A program made the position numbers and the translations under genes. Positions 22,804-33,195 of a DNA stretch of 64,000 bases are shown in pieces. The notes beneath the pieces are model-generated. The model had not been told where the DNA came from, did no database searches, and saw only the letters and a list, made by a program, of their open reading frames with translations. Position 1 is the stretch's first letter. The number at the start of each line of letters is the position of its first letter. This DNA comes from Heracleum sosnowskyi (lineage: Eukaryota > Streptophyta > Magnoliopsida > Apiales > Apiaceae): contig CM061244.1 in NCBI GenBank assembly GCA_030848705.1, forward strand, positions 109,513,111-109,577,110. The letters run 5' to 3'.

Positions 22804-25800
22804 GAGGATGCAAGATGGGTACATCACCCCCATAATGACGCACTGTTGGTTGCCATTCAAATAGGTTCTATGAACGTGCATCGAGTCTTTGTGGACAACG
22901 GAAGTTCGGTGAATATCCTTTATTACAAAACCTACGAGAAATTGGGCTTGCCTGATAAGGATATTGTCAGTGAGGATGCTTGGATCTATGGTTTCACAGG
23001 AGAGGTTGTCAGAGTTATGGGTACGATTAAGCTTCCAGTCACGCTTGGTGAAGGACCCTTATCTATGACTCAAATGGTAGAATTTATGGTGTTGGATCAA
23101 AAATCTGCCCACAATGCCCTAGTAGGAAGACCCTTGCTGAAGGAAATGAAAGTAGTCACTTCAATTTACCATTTGATAATGAAGTTCCCTACTCCTAATG
23201 GGATCAGTGTAGTTCGAGGGTCACAGTATGACTCAAGGGAGTGCTACCACAGAACTGTCAAGGGTTTCCGTCACAATGGAATAGGAAGGCGCCCCCTTCC
23301 TCAGGAAGATACCCAAGGAATGCTCAAAGGTTCTAAGTGGGAGATCCATGTTCATTACACGGTCCAAGAACCAGAAGATGACATCCCTCTATGGAGGGCG
23401 TGCCCTCAGATGCTATTGTTGGAAGCACCCCCTCTAATTGATGAGTTCCAGGAAGGGATTGTGGAGGATGTGTCGACAGAAGATTGGGAGGAGTTGATTT
23501 CTATAAATATTCAAGGAAAGCATCAGGAGATTTTTGAAGGCAGCCGCACCCTAAAGGGCGCGCCCTCAAGGGAGGAAGAGCTTGCTGACATACCCTCGAG
23601 GGAGGAAAAACTTGTGGAGGACGCGCCCTCAAGGGGTGAGGTGCCCGTGGAAGACCCTCGCCTTTTTGACCTTGATCTTGATCCAAGAATTCCTATCCCA
23701 AATGAGAAGACAGGTCCTGCTGAAGACACAGTCTCGATCCTGGTAGACACAGCAGATCCCAGTAAGATTCTTAAGATTGGGTCACAACTAAGCAATGAGT
23801 TGAGAGAAAACCTAACTAATTTCCTTATGTCCAATTTGGATGTGTTCGCTTGGAGTCATGTTGATGTGATAGGAATTGATCCCAACGTCATGTGTCATCA
23901 TCTAAACATATATCCCAATAAGAAGGGATTGTGTCAGAAGCGGCGTGCTATCAGTGTAGAGAGGGCAGTAGCTTTGAAGGAAGAGGTCGACAGGCTTTTG
24001 GATGTGGGTTTGATCAAAGAGTCTTTATATCCTGAGTGGTTGGCAAATTCGGTGTTGGTAAAAAACCCCAATGGGAAATGGAGAACTTGTGTGGTCTTCA
24101 CGGATCTGAACAAAGCTTGCTCGAAGGATAGTTTCCCGCTTCCTCGAATTGATCAGTTGGTAGATGCTACGGCTGGACATGCTCTCTTAAGTTTTATGGA
24201 CGCTTACTCGGGGTATAATCAAATTCCCATGTACGGACCAGATCAGGAGCATACCTCCTTAATCACTGACAGAGGTTTGTACTGTTATATTGGTATGCCT
24301 TTCGGTCTCATCAATGCAGGGACAACTTATCAAAGGTTGGTGAATATGATGTTCAAAGAGCAGATTGGCAAGACCATGGAGGTGTACGTGGATGATATGC
24401 TTGTCAAGTCTAAAGAAATAATACACCATGTGAGGCACTTGGAGGAAACGTTTGGTATTCTAAGGAAGTATATGATGAAGTTAAATCCACAAAAATGTGT
24501 CTTTGGTGTTGAGTCAAGGAAGTTTTTAGGCTTTATTGTGAATCATAGAGGGATTGAGGCTAATCCGGAAAAGATTAAGGCACTCCTTGAAATGAAGTCT
24601 CCTACCAGCGTGAAGCAGGTTCAAAGCCTTTGTGGACGGATTGCAGCTCTAAACCGTTTTGTCTCAAAGTCTTCTGATCGTTGCAAAGAATTTTTCAAAG
24701 CCATTAGGGGGGTTGATAAGGAGTTTATGTGGACTCCTGTCTGTGAAGATGATTTTCAAAAAATCAAGGAACAATTAGGTAAGCCCCCACTCTTGGCCAA
24801 GCCTGTGGATGGTGAAGTGTTGATTATGTACCTGGCCATCTCTGTTTACTCCATTAGCGCTGTATTAGTACGAGAAGAGGACGGTTTGCAATCTCCGATC
24901 TACTATGTGAGTAAAAGGTTGTTGGATGCAGAAACTCGATATACTAGTATGGAGAAGTTGGTATATGCCTTGGTGTTGGCCGCACGAAAGCTACATCCTT
25001 ACTTTCAGGCTCATAAAATTGAAGTGCGGACTTCTTATCCCATGAGACATATTTTACATAAACCAGAAGCTTCAGGAAGGATGTTGAAGTGAGCAATTGA
25101 GTTGGGGCAATATGATTTGGAATATACTTCTCGAACGGCAATCAAGGGACAAGCCTTAGCTGACTTTATTCTGGAGTTTGAAGATGAGAGTATGGGATGA
25201 GAAATCATTTTGATGAAACCTAACCCTCATGAGCAAGAGGCAAGCCCTTCAAAGTAAGAATGTCCTTTTCCTTGGTGGACCATGTATGTGGATGGAGCAG
25301 TCAACAATGACGGGGCAGGTGCTGGAATTGTTTTGACCTCTCCCGAAGGTCACCTTCTTATGAGTGCTATTAACTTCAAATTTGCAATAACTAATAATGA
25401 AGCTGAGTACGAGGCAATGATTAATGGTTTGAAGTTAGCTTTGGAAATGAATGTGAAAATTTTGGTAGTGTTCAGTGATTCGAAGTTGGTCGTTCAGCAA
25501 GTTAAAGGAGGGTTCCAGACTACAGGGCCAAAAACAGAGGCATACATGATGAGTGTTCGTCGTTTGATTCAATGGTTCAACATAGTCAGACTTGAAGGAG
25601 TTCCTCGTGATGATAATTCTAGGGCGAATGCTTTGGCCAGGTTGGGTTCTCAAAGAGATACGGTGTTGATGGGAGACATTCCATTGGAGATTCAGGAGAT
25701 TCCAAGTATCCCGGAGGTGGAGCTAATGGTTGTGGATCAAGAACCAATGATAACGTGGATGACTCCCATCCAAGAGTATATACAAAAGGGAATTCTACCT

Positions 25801-26954
25801 GATGATAAAGGAGAAGCCAGATGTTTAAAGTATCAAGCGGCAACGTATGTGGAGTATGATGCGGTATTATTCCGAAGAGGTTTTAATCAACCCTTGTTAA
25901 GGTGCGTTGATGGAGATGAGTGCAACTACGTCTTGAGAGAAGTACATGAAGGAATATGTGGCAATCACTCGGGAGGTAGTTCCTTTGCCATGAAGGTGTT
26001 ACGACAAAGATATTATTGGCCAACCTTAAAAAACGATGCTATGAAGTTTACAAGGGCATGTGATCAGTGCCAACACTTTGCAAACTACTCATCCATTCCT
26101 GCTACGACATTAACCTCAATGATGAGCCCTTGGCCTTTTGCTATGTGGGGGATTGATCTCATTGGAGAGCTTCCTATGGCCAAGGGGGGTGTCAAGTATG
26201 CTGTTGTGGCTGTGGATTATTTTACCAAGTGGGCAGAGGCTATGCCCTTTGCGAAGATAACAGCAAAGAAAATCAAGGATTTTGTTTTTAATTCCATTGT
26301 GTGTAGGTTTGGAATTCCTTAAAAGCTCATATCGGATAATGGGAAGCAGTTTGATAGCAAGGAGCTAAAAAAGTTGTGTGAAGACTTGAAGATTAAGAAA
26401 GATTTTGTAGCAGTCTATCATCCTCAGAGCAATGGGCAGACTGAAGCAATGGGCAGACTAAAGGTAATTGGCCTGAGGAGCTTCCTATGGTGTTGTGGTC
26501 CTACAATACCACACCAAGGTCTACTACTGGGGAGTCTCCATTTATGTTATCTTATGGCTTTGAAGCAATGGTTCCTGTGGAGGTTGGATCTGGGTCATTC
26601 AGGAGGGATCATTATGACAAGGAGTCTAATGAGGTCAACCAACGGCTTCATCTTGATTTCTTGGAAGAGACACGTGCAATATCATCTTTACGATTAGCTG
26701 CATATCAGAAAAGAGTGGCCAGATTTTATGATCGAAGAGTAAGGGTACGCCGCCTCAAGGTTGGTGATCTCGTGTTATGAATGGTGATGCCTCATACCAG
26801 AATTGCCAGTCACGGGGTCTTTGGAGCCAACTGGGAAGGACCTTACAGGATCAAGTCTGTGCTTTGGGAAGGAACTTTTCACTTGGAAGATTTGGGTGGC
26901 AATCCTATACCGAGAGCATAGAATGTGGAACACTTGAATAAATACTCCCAATAG
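22804..26954 (+). pseudogene. pol of element E (protease, RT, RNase H, aRNase H, integrase), interrupted
   Basis: The protease has VDNGSSVNILY near 22892. RT has FTDLNKACSKD, MPFGLINAG and VYVDDMLVKS near 24385-24414. The first RNase H ends in RTSYPMRHILH. A TGA at 25090-25092, a TGA near 25198 and a TAA near 25256 interrupt the connection. A second, archaeal-like RNase H (MYVDGAVNNDG, NNEAEYEAM) begins at 25282. Integrase has the HHCC finger (HEGICGNHSGG, CDQCQHF) and part of the DDE core (GIDLIGELP, SDNGKQF). A TAA at 26320-26322 and a deletion of roughly 25 codons near 26450, just after GQTEA, disable it. The C-terminal part is in another frame and ends at 26954. Confidence 0.9.
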
Positions 26955-27756
26955 GGAGTGGTTTTGTACCCCCTATGATATCTATCTAAATAAACTAGAA
27001 GAAATAAAATTCCTCCTAGTCTAGGGGGTAGTGCATGTACACCCTCCCTTGAGTAGTTGAGATGTTTTTTATTGTTTTTATTTTTATTTCCCCACAGAGC
27101 ATTAGCCTTTGGGACCAGTGTGGGTTTCACACCGGAGCACATTATTTATTAAGAATTTTGAAGATTTGTTTTGATTCCTTAGAGATTATTATGTTTTTAA
27201 ATTCTGTTTAATGAAGGTGCGCCCTCAGCAATATCATGGAAAGACGCGCCCTATACCAATTGATAAAGGAAGTGGTTTTAAAGAGTAAAAACATACTTGT
27301 TAGACGCGCCCCAGATAGTTTTCTTTGGGAGAACGTGCCCTTATCATGATTCACAAATAAAACATCCAACACTACCAGGCAAGCATATAATGAAAACAAT
27401 TAAGGCAATCAAACAAGACATGTAGAAATATGTATGAAGATTATTTCAATTGTTTAAGACTTCATCACCAAATTTAGAGAATTGTTGGTAACTCATTGCT
27501 ATTTACAAGTTTTATCAATTTTTGCATGAAGAGGATGCGCCCTCATATGAAGTGAGTCAAGGCGCGCCCTAAGCAAATTAATACTCTTTCGAAGAAGCAA
27601 TTCATTTGGAAAGATGTTAGATGGCAAACATTGAACGGAAATATTTAAATTAAGTGAAGAAACATCAACAAAAGAAGTTAAGTTACAACTTGCAAGACAT
27701 CAAAGGAGGGCCTGCACCTCATAGTGTTAAAAGTAATAGGGGAATTAAGGCGCGTC
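26955..27756. other. Gap between integrase and antisense gene of E
   Basis: No coding frame is recognised. The E-family motif recurs here (about 27217, 27244, 27304, 27332, 27535, 27561 and 27751). Element H has a gap of the same size (about 0.8 kb) in the same place. Confidence 0.7.
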
Positions 27757-30000
27757 TTAAGCTTGATTGGTGGGAGGAGTGTTCTTGACAATATCATCAA
27801 CTTTGGAAGGATTACTTTCTTGTTCCGTTGGGATAGCCTTCTCTTTTTCTAGAGACGCGTCCTCAGAAGGCGCGTCCTTTTCTTCATCATCAGGCACAAG
27901 CGACGCCTCCTCTAGTCCATGGAACACCCTTTTTGCCTTGATTTCAGCAGCTTCATCAATTTTGAATTTATTGATCCATAACACAGTTTCTTCACCAAAC
28001 TGGGAAAAATCATAGTCAGGATCTTGAGCTAGGAATCCTGAAGCATAATTCCTGAAACCTTTCATGAAGGACGCGCCTTCAACTTTCTTTTTTTCTTTTG
28101 CCCAACCATTTTGCTGGTCTTCCACAAGCTCAGTCACTTGATTTTTTAGTTTGCTGATTTCTTCTATGAGATTATCAATAGTAGAGCCTAGCCCACTTAT
28201 GACCTCTTCTTGTGTTTTGAGTTCATGATCATAGTAGCTCTTTTTCTTCAGAAGTTCACTCTTTAATTTATCAAGGACTTTATTGCGGTCCTCAACCTGT
28301 TTTGAGAGTTTGCCTTTTTCTTCCTCAAGGGATTCAAGGCGCGCCTTATCTTTCTGGAGAGAGCTTTGGCGATTAAGAGAAGAAACAAGCACTTCAGATG
28401 AAGCCTTGATGATTGCTTCATTTTCTTCTAGTGGATTTCTGTTTCTCCATTTGACAATGTCATCATCAGTGACAAAAGGAATTGTTAGGGGGCTTAAGTC
28501 AGTTGAAACCAAGGAGAATGAGGAAGGTTTCAATCTTTTAGAGGACACGCCCTCTGTACGTAGTAACAACCACCTCAGCGTTTTCCTTCCTTTTTCTATC
28601 CTTGTCTTTTTCCAGGTCGATTACTGCCTGAGGTTTTTTAGTTTCAGCTACTGGCTTCTTGACATCCCTCATATGAGCACGCGTCTTGCCCTTTTGGTAA
28701 CTTTCACAGAAGCGGCAACGCCCATTTTGAGACCCCAACCACTTGGAAGACCGTCCATACCTGAATACAATAGAGAAAAATGTTAAGGCGCGCTCTTATC
28801 ATTAACTTGAATAATATTAGTTCATCAACGGAGAAACATATAAGGAATAACAATAAATTCAAATAAGGTTACCAGGCTGTGATGGCGCACCTTTATTCAT
28901 GTGGGCACCCTCCTCAGCCTCAACGTCTTCGTCTTCGTCTTCAGAATCGTCAAATTTGGAACCCATGATGGGAATTCCTTTTTGAAAACATTGAAAAGGG
29001 ATGATGGTTCCCACTTCCTTCCTGAGAATCCCGACTCTTTTAAGATTTTCTTCTATGACTAGAGTCTTCAAGTGAAATCGAGACGGAGGAATCGTTTTTT
29101 GGACTCACCAAAAAGTTCTTTGGTGTTTCTGTTATCTAAGGAAAATAAAGATAAGGTATAAATTCCCGGTGAGTCATAAAGGGACGCGCCCTCACAAGAT
29201 ATATAATTAGGAAATAGAGATGAATTCTTACTGTAATCGCAGTTGAAAATAACTCTGACTCTTTCTACATTCCAGAGATAGAAGAATGGTTCCTTCCAAT
29301 TCTTCTCGTGGCTTATCTTTCCATTTGAAAAACCCATCTTATTATGCTTGTGTTGAGCTGTCAAAAAGAAATAAGGATGAAGAGGCGCGCCCACTCCTAA
29401 TGCCATCAACTTTGGAGAGGTAACCATCCTAGGCACTCTAAAAGGTTCTGGCCATTTAAAAGTATGAGGCCTCATTAGAGAAGGAGGGTGCGCCCACTTG
29501 CCCTCCATCCCGTAGTACGCCATGCACCAAGTTATTTCTTCTACAGAAATGGTAGATGACATTGCAACACAGAACAACTTATTATTTTGTTTCCTCATTT
29601 TTCTCTTGTCAACCTCTGTGAGTGTGTCTTCATATTGGCCCCAATCAAAATCTATTTCCTATTCGGTAAATTCGGGATGAACAAATGGAATTAGAGAACT
29701 TTTAGGGGGTGGCATACGATCATCTTCATCTATATATGGGTATGGGCTATCTAAGGACGCGTCCTCCGAACCAGACTATTCACTGTCGGTTTTGGCCGTG
29801 CCCTCAGATTCTGAAGATTTTACTTGCTTTTCCTTTCTTTTTCGGAGAATATTGGCTTGAGCATCCTCTATAACGACTTCTTCTACATCTATAACTGGTC
29901 TGAATTCGTGAGGGCGTGCCCTGCTATGCTGGCTGGTCACTTCAGGGTTGATATCATCGACATTAGGTAAAGATTAATTAGAAAGTGTGGTGGAAGACAT
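27757..30000 (-). pseudogene. Antisense intron-containing gene of element E (Transposase_28-like), decayed
   Basis: On the minus strand the ATG at 30000 (MSSTT) is in frame with a domain at 29598-29232 that has APLHPYF and KNWKEPFFYLWNVERV. It matches APLHPFI and GRWKNPFFYIHEVPRV in element H. Introns fit at 29136-29231 (96 nt; GTAAG...CTTAG) and 28761-28872 (112 nt; GTAAC...TTCAG), with a 5'-leader intron at 30184-30625 (GTATG...TTCAG). Both coding introns match those of H in position, and the first is phase 1 in both. The last exon (28760-27757) encodes a coiled coil (about 28450-28100) and an FMKGF motif shared with H. In-frame stops after MSSTTLSN, TDSE and FTE, and frameshifts in exons 3 and 4, make it a pseudogene. 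From memory it resembles the family named 'putative gypsy type transposon' (Transposase_28). Its function is unknown. Confidence 0.78.
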
Positions 30001-30183
30001 AATTTCTGTTTCACCTCTAAATGGAGTCGCTTCACGTAGCTGTTCTATTGTTTGGGTGTGGAAAGATTTAATGGAAGATGAACTCTTTGCTGGAAAAGAA
30101 AGGGAAGGTGGGGAGTAAATCCCTAAACGTTTGTTAAGGTCCTTAAAAGGATAAAACGGAGACGACGCGCCCTTACCCTCCGG

Positions 30184-30625
30184 CTGAAAAGAGAAAGAAA
30201 AATGGTAAGGACGCGCCCTGAAAGGAAAATAAGGTTGAAGAATATATTGAAAGAAGATGAATCCTAGTTATAATGAAATTTAACCTAATCATAGCCTAAA
30301 ACTTCTGATCCTGCTTCTCTAAGGACGCGTCTTAATTATCAACCGCGCCTTAAATTGACATATATAGTTATGCAAGAATGATTACAAGTCAAATATTATA
30401 AAGGACGTGTATTCAACAGACGGCGCGCCCTTATTCTCATATATATTATCAGTGAAACAGAAACAAAATTTGAAATTGAACATATGCAAAACAAAGATCA
30501 AAACACAGATAGATATAGATATACAGACAAACATTTTGTCAAGAACATAAAAAAGCTTAACGGTCATATCATCAATCTGGTCTAAATATACGGTAAAAAC
30601 ACGAAATGAAAGCACCAAATCATAC
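30184..30625 (-). other. Predicted 5'-leader intron of the antisense gene of E
   Basis: The donor CAAAG|GTATG is at 30626/30625 and the acceptor TTTTCAG ends at 30184 on the minus strand. It lies between the antisense TATA box and the ATG at 30000, as does the leader intron of element H. Confidence 0.6.
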
Positions 30626-30771
30626 CTTTGAAGTTGCTGAGTAAGATTTGAGAAGAAAAACGGCAAAGAACCGGAGATTTGGTCGGATTTTGCTCGAAAA
30701 TAATGAACTGCGGCGACTAGGATTTTTTCTGGAGAAAAGAGTAAAGTGAAAAAGGGAAAGCGACTTTTAGG

Positions 30772-30779
30772 TATTTATA
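30772..30779 (-). promoter_or_regulatory. TATA box of the antisense gene of E
   Basis: TATAAATA followed by CCT on the minus strand, about 180 bp inside the 3' LTR edge. TATAAATACCT also occurs ahead of the corresponding gene in element H. Confidence 0.65.
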
Positions 30780-30943
30780 GGCGAAGGCCCACCTAGTGGA
30801 GGACAGCTGTCAAACACGTGCGACATAATGGTAAAAGAAGGACGCGTTCTCTGTAAGGGCGCGCCCTGTTCGGTAAAGGGTTTGGAAATTTTGGGAAAAC
30901 GGCATTAGAAAATTCAATGTATTGTTTCTAACTTCACACTGAA

Positions 30944-30955
30944 TTGGGGGGTAGT
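30944..30955 (+). other. Polypurine tract of element E
   Basis: TTGGGGGGTAGT directly precedes the 3' LTR start. The identical 12-mer is the polypurine tract of element H. Confidence 0.85.
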
Positions 30956-32199
30956 TGTTATAGCCAAAATTTGATAACGGGTTTTTAGGTTAGGTTCGGG
31001 TCAAGTAGGGATTCAATTAGGATATCAAAAATGTAATTAGGGATAGGATAAATATGAGAAATGGTTGGAGCTTACCCTCATAGGGGTAAAGACGCGCCCT
31101 TTCAAGCCGTCCACCCCTTAAGGGCGCGCCCTCATGGGAAAGATAGCTTGATGGGTGTCTTGATAAAAGATAACAGCTGGACTGACAACTCTACTCTTCA
31201 TTAGCATGAGACTGGTACAAGGAAGACTTAGGGCTTGTCCTCATGGGGACAAGGGCGCGCCCTTTGAGCCGTCCACCCCTTGAGGGCGCGTCCTCTTGGA
31301 GTGAAGTGGCAACTTGGTGATGGAAGATGGTTTTCTTAGTTTAGTATTGGCAATATATTGAAGAATTCCCTCCTAGGATGTGCCCTAGGAGGGGGATGTC
31401 CGTGGCTGAAGGCCTCCGGGGGTTTGCCTGATGATTGAAGGCCTCCTCCTTTATTCAATGGGCGCATCCTCATTGGGGATGTGGGGTGAACCTTGGTGTG
31501 TTCTTTGGGAGCTCTGTTCCTGTACTCAATGGGCGCGTCCTCATTGGAGAACTTTGGAGTAATCCTGCACTTTGCACCCAAACACTTGGGATCACTTGTC
31601 CTGTTATCTGGTGGGTGCTTCTCATTCGGGGGACAAGGATGAGTCTAGCATTTAAGGTAAGTCATGGCTATACATGTGTCTATGAATTAAGGAAATAGTT
31701 GGTAATGGATAGGACTAGTCCTAGACGGGGGAAGTTTCCTTATTCATGAAGTCTCGACGTCATAGATAAGCCTTGGGCCTTTGTGACTAGGCCTTATCGT
31801 TAGACATTCCTAAAGTGAGCTAAAACTCTAAGTAAGGAAAGATATGGAAGTTCTACGTTCAAGTATGGAAAGATATGGAAGAGTCCTACGTCTAAGTAAG
31901 GACGGCAGTGGAAGGCTTCGACTGGGCCATGAAGATCAGAGACCAAGCCCATGGAGGAAACTTCCTCCCCAAGAACTACGTTGGATTGATCCCCTATATA
32001 AAGGGGTACGTAGGTACATTGTAAGGGGTCGAAAAGTTGAGAGCTCTGAGGCAGCCAACATAAACCCTAAGCAATCTCAGCCACCAATTAAACACCACCA
32101 CCATACTCCGATGAATTCATCACCTAAGGACCACTGTTGTAGATCTTGATTCCGACAACAAACCTCGAACTTTGTTAATACCAAATTCCTCCGTGAACA
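30956..32199 (+). repeat. 3' LTR of element E
   Basis: TGTTATAG to GTGAACA, 1244 bp, aligned over its whole length with the 5' LTR except for the first 38 bp. A TATA box (TATATAAA) lies at 31995-32002. Motif copies GGCGCGCCC and variants lie at about 31091, 31121, 31254, 31284, 31460 and 31532. Confidence 0.92.
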
Positions 32200-32537
32200 A
32201 TATAATACGGATTTAATAATTTATGATAATGCCAGTTCACAATTTTTTATAATATTTGTAACTTTAATATATAATTAATATTTTTAATTCAAACAATGTA
32301 AATATTTATTATTAATATAATGTTGATGTAGTTCTGGACTTTTAAAAACGATTTTCACCTATTAAGTATAACTTTATTTAATATTAAAAAATTAATTATA
32401 TTAGATTTAAAATAAATAAAAAAGTTGATATTTATTAGTCTTTAAGCGCTTACTTTCACTCTTTGGACTCTCTCTTGAGTTTTAAAAATTGAATTTAAAC
32501 AATTTTATAGTGTAGGCAAAACATACATATAATCTTT
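32200..32537. other. AT-rich spacer between elements E and D
   Basis: I see no gene or repeat element in this stretch. It ends with TCTTT, the left target-site duplication of element D. Confidence 0.7.
32533..32537. repeat. Target-site duplication of element D, left copy
   Basis: TCTTT directly before the LTR start. The identical TCTTT is at 44899-44903 directly after the 3' LTR. Confidence 0.95.
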
Positions 32538-32607
32538 TGTTAGATATAATTGCTGACGTTTGTTTATCAGTGTTTAAGCAACAGGTACTGACCAGAGTTT
32601 ATCAGAA

Positions 32608-32741
32608 GCCGGTCAGAGTTTATTTAAAGTCTGACAAGGTGAAGAGTTTAAAGGAAGCCGGTCAGAGTTTATTTAAAGTCTGACAGGGTGAAGAGTTTAA
32701 AGGAAGCCGGTCAGAGTTTATTTAAAGTCTGACAGGGTGAT
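32608..32741 (+). repeat. 49-bp tandem repeats in U3 of element D
   Basis: Units begin GCCGGTCAGAGTTTATTTAA at 32608, 32657 and 32706 (the third is shorter), with a spacing of exactly 49 bp. Each contains CAGAGTTTA, the complement of the family motif TAAACTCTG. The same array is at 44374-44507 in the 3' LTR. Position upstream of the TATA box suggests enhancer-like elements. Confidence 0.93.
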
Positions 32742-32929
32742 AGTTGAATTAGCTGTCGGTGCTGAATTGAAGATTCTAGAAGCAATATATTCTGAAGATG
32801 GAAAGAAGCAGAATATATTGATACAGCTAAGGAAACAGAATAGAAGATAAGAAGCAATCCTTAATTGATATAACTTGTATAGATAATTTGTAGGAATATC
32901 AATTAGATAAGGATTGTGTAACTGTGTAC

Positions 32930-32937
32930 TATATAAA
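32930..32937 (+). promoter_or_regulatory. TATA box in 5' LTR of element D
   Basis: TATATAAA followed by CACAG, about 200 bp before the LTR end. It matches element C in sequence and spacing. The 3' LTR copy is at 44696-44703. Confidence 0.65.
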
Positions 32938-33134
32938 CACAGATAGGTTTTCCCTAGAAGGGATGCGAACATTGAATATATTATTCTTGTAACCTAGTAG
33001 CTCTTTGTGATTCGTTAACATCATAAAGAGAGAAGTTGTTAATATAAATACAGTTTTTGTTGATTCATAAACTGTGTTCTTGATTGTTATTCTCATACAT
33101 ACTTGATTATATATTGTGTATTCGGCCTAACAAT

Positions 33135-33146
33135 TGGTATCAGAGC
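33135..33146 (+). other. Primer-binding site of element D (initiator tRNA-Met)
   Basis: TGGTATCAGAGC, two bases after the LTR end. It is the standard plant copia primer-binding site. Confidence 0.93.
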
Positions 33147-33195
33147 CAAGGCTGTTTAATATATACAGTTTTACGATTCAAACACAGTATTAATC

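Larger units (their letters stand above)
18962..32199 (+). mobile_element. Element E: Tat-type Ty3/gypsy retrotransposon with an antisense gene
   Basis: The order is a 5'-clipped LTR, primer-binding site, gag, protease, RT, RNase H, a second archaeal-type RNase H, integrase, a 0.8-kb gap, an opposite-strand intron-containing gene, polypurine tract and 3' LTR. The second RNase H and the antisense downstream gene are typical of the Tat lineage. Gag-pol carries many stops and an integrase deletion. A family motif, GGCGCGCCC and decayed forms, occurs roughly 40 times across LTRs, the non-conserved gag-protease part and the antisense region. ATATA follows the 3' LTR; the left flank is lost at the junction with C. 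Confidence 0.92.
32538..33132 (+). repeat. 5' LTR of element D
   Basis: TGTTAGATATAATT to GGCCTAACA. The U3 region contains a 49-bp tandem repeat, and a TATA box lies at 32930. It is followed at once by the primer-binding site. Confidence 0.97.

Noticed and set aside
32608..32741. CRISPR-like array
   Set aside because: The 49-bp units are contiguous with no unique spacers, they lie in an LTR, and the genome is eukaryotic. The same holds for the 60-bp, 39-bp and 102-bp repeats.
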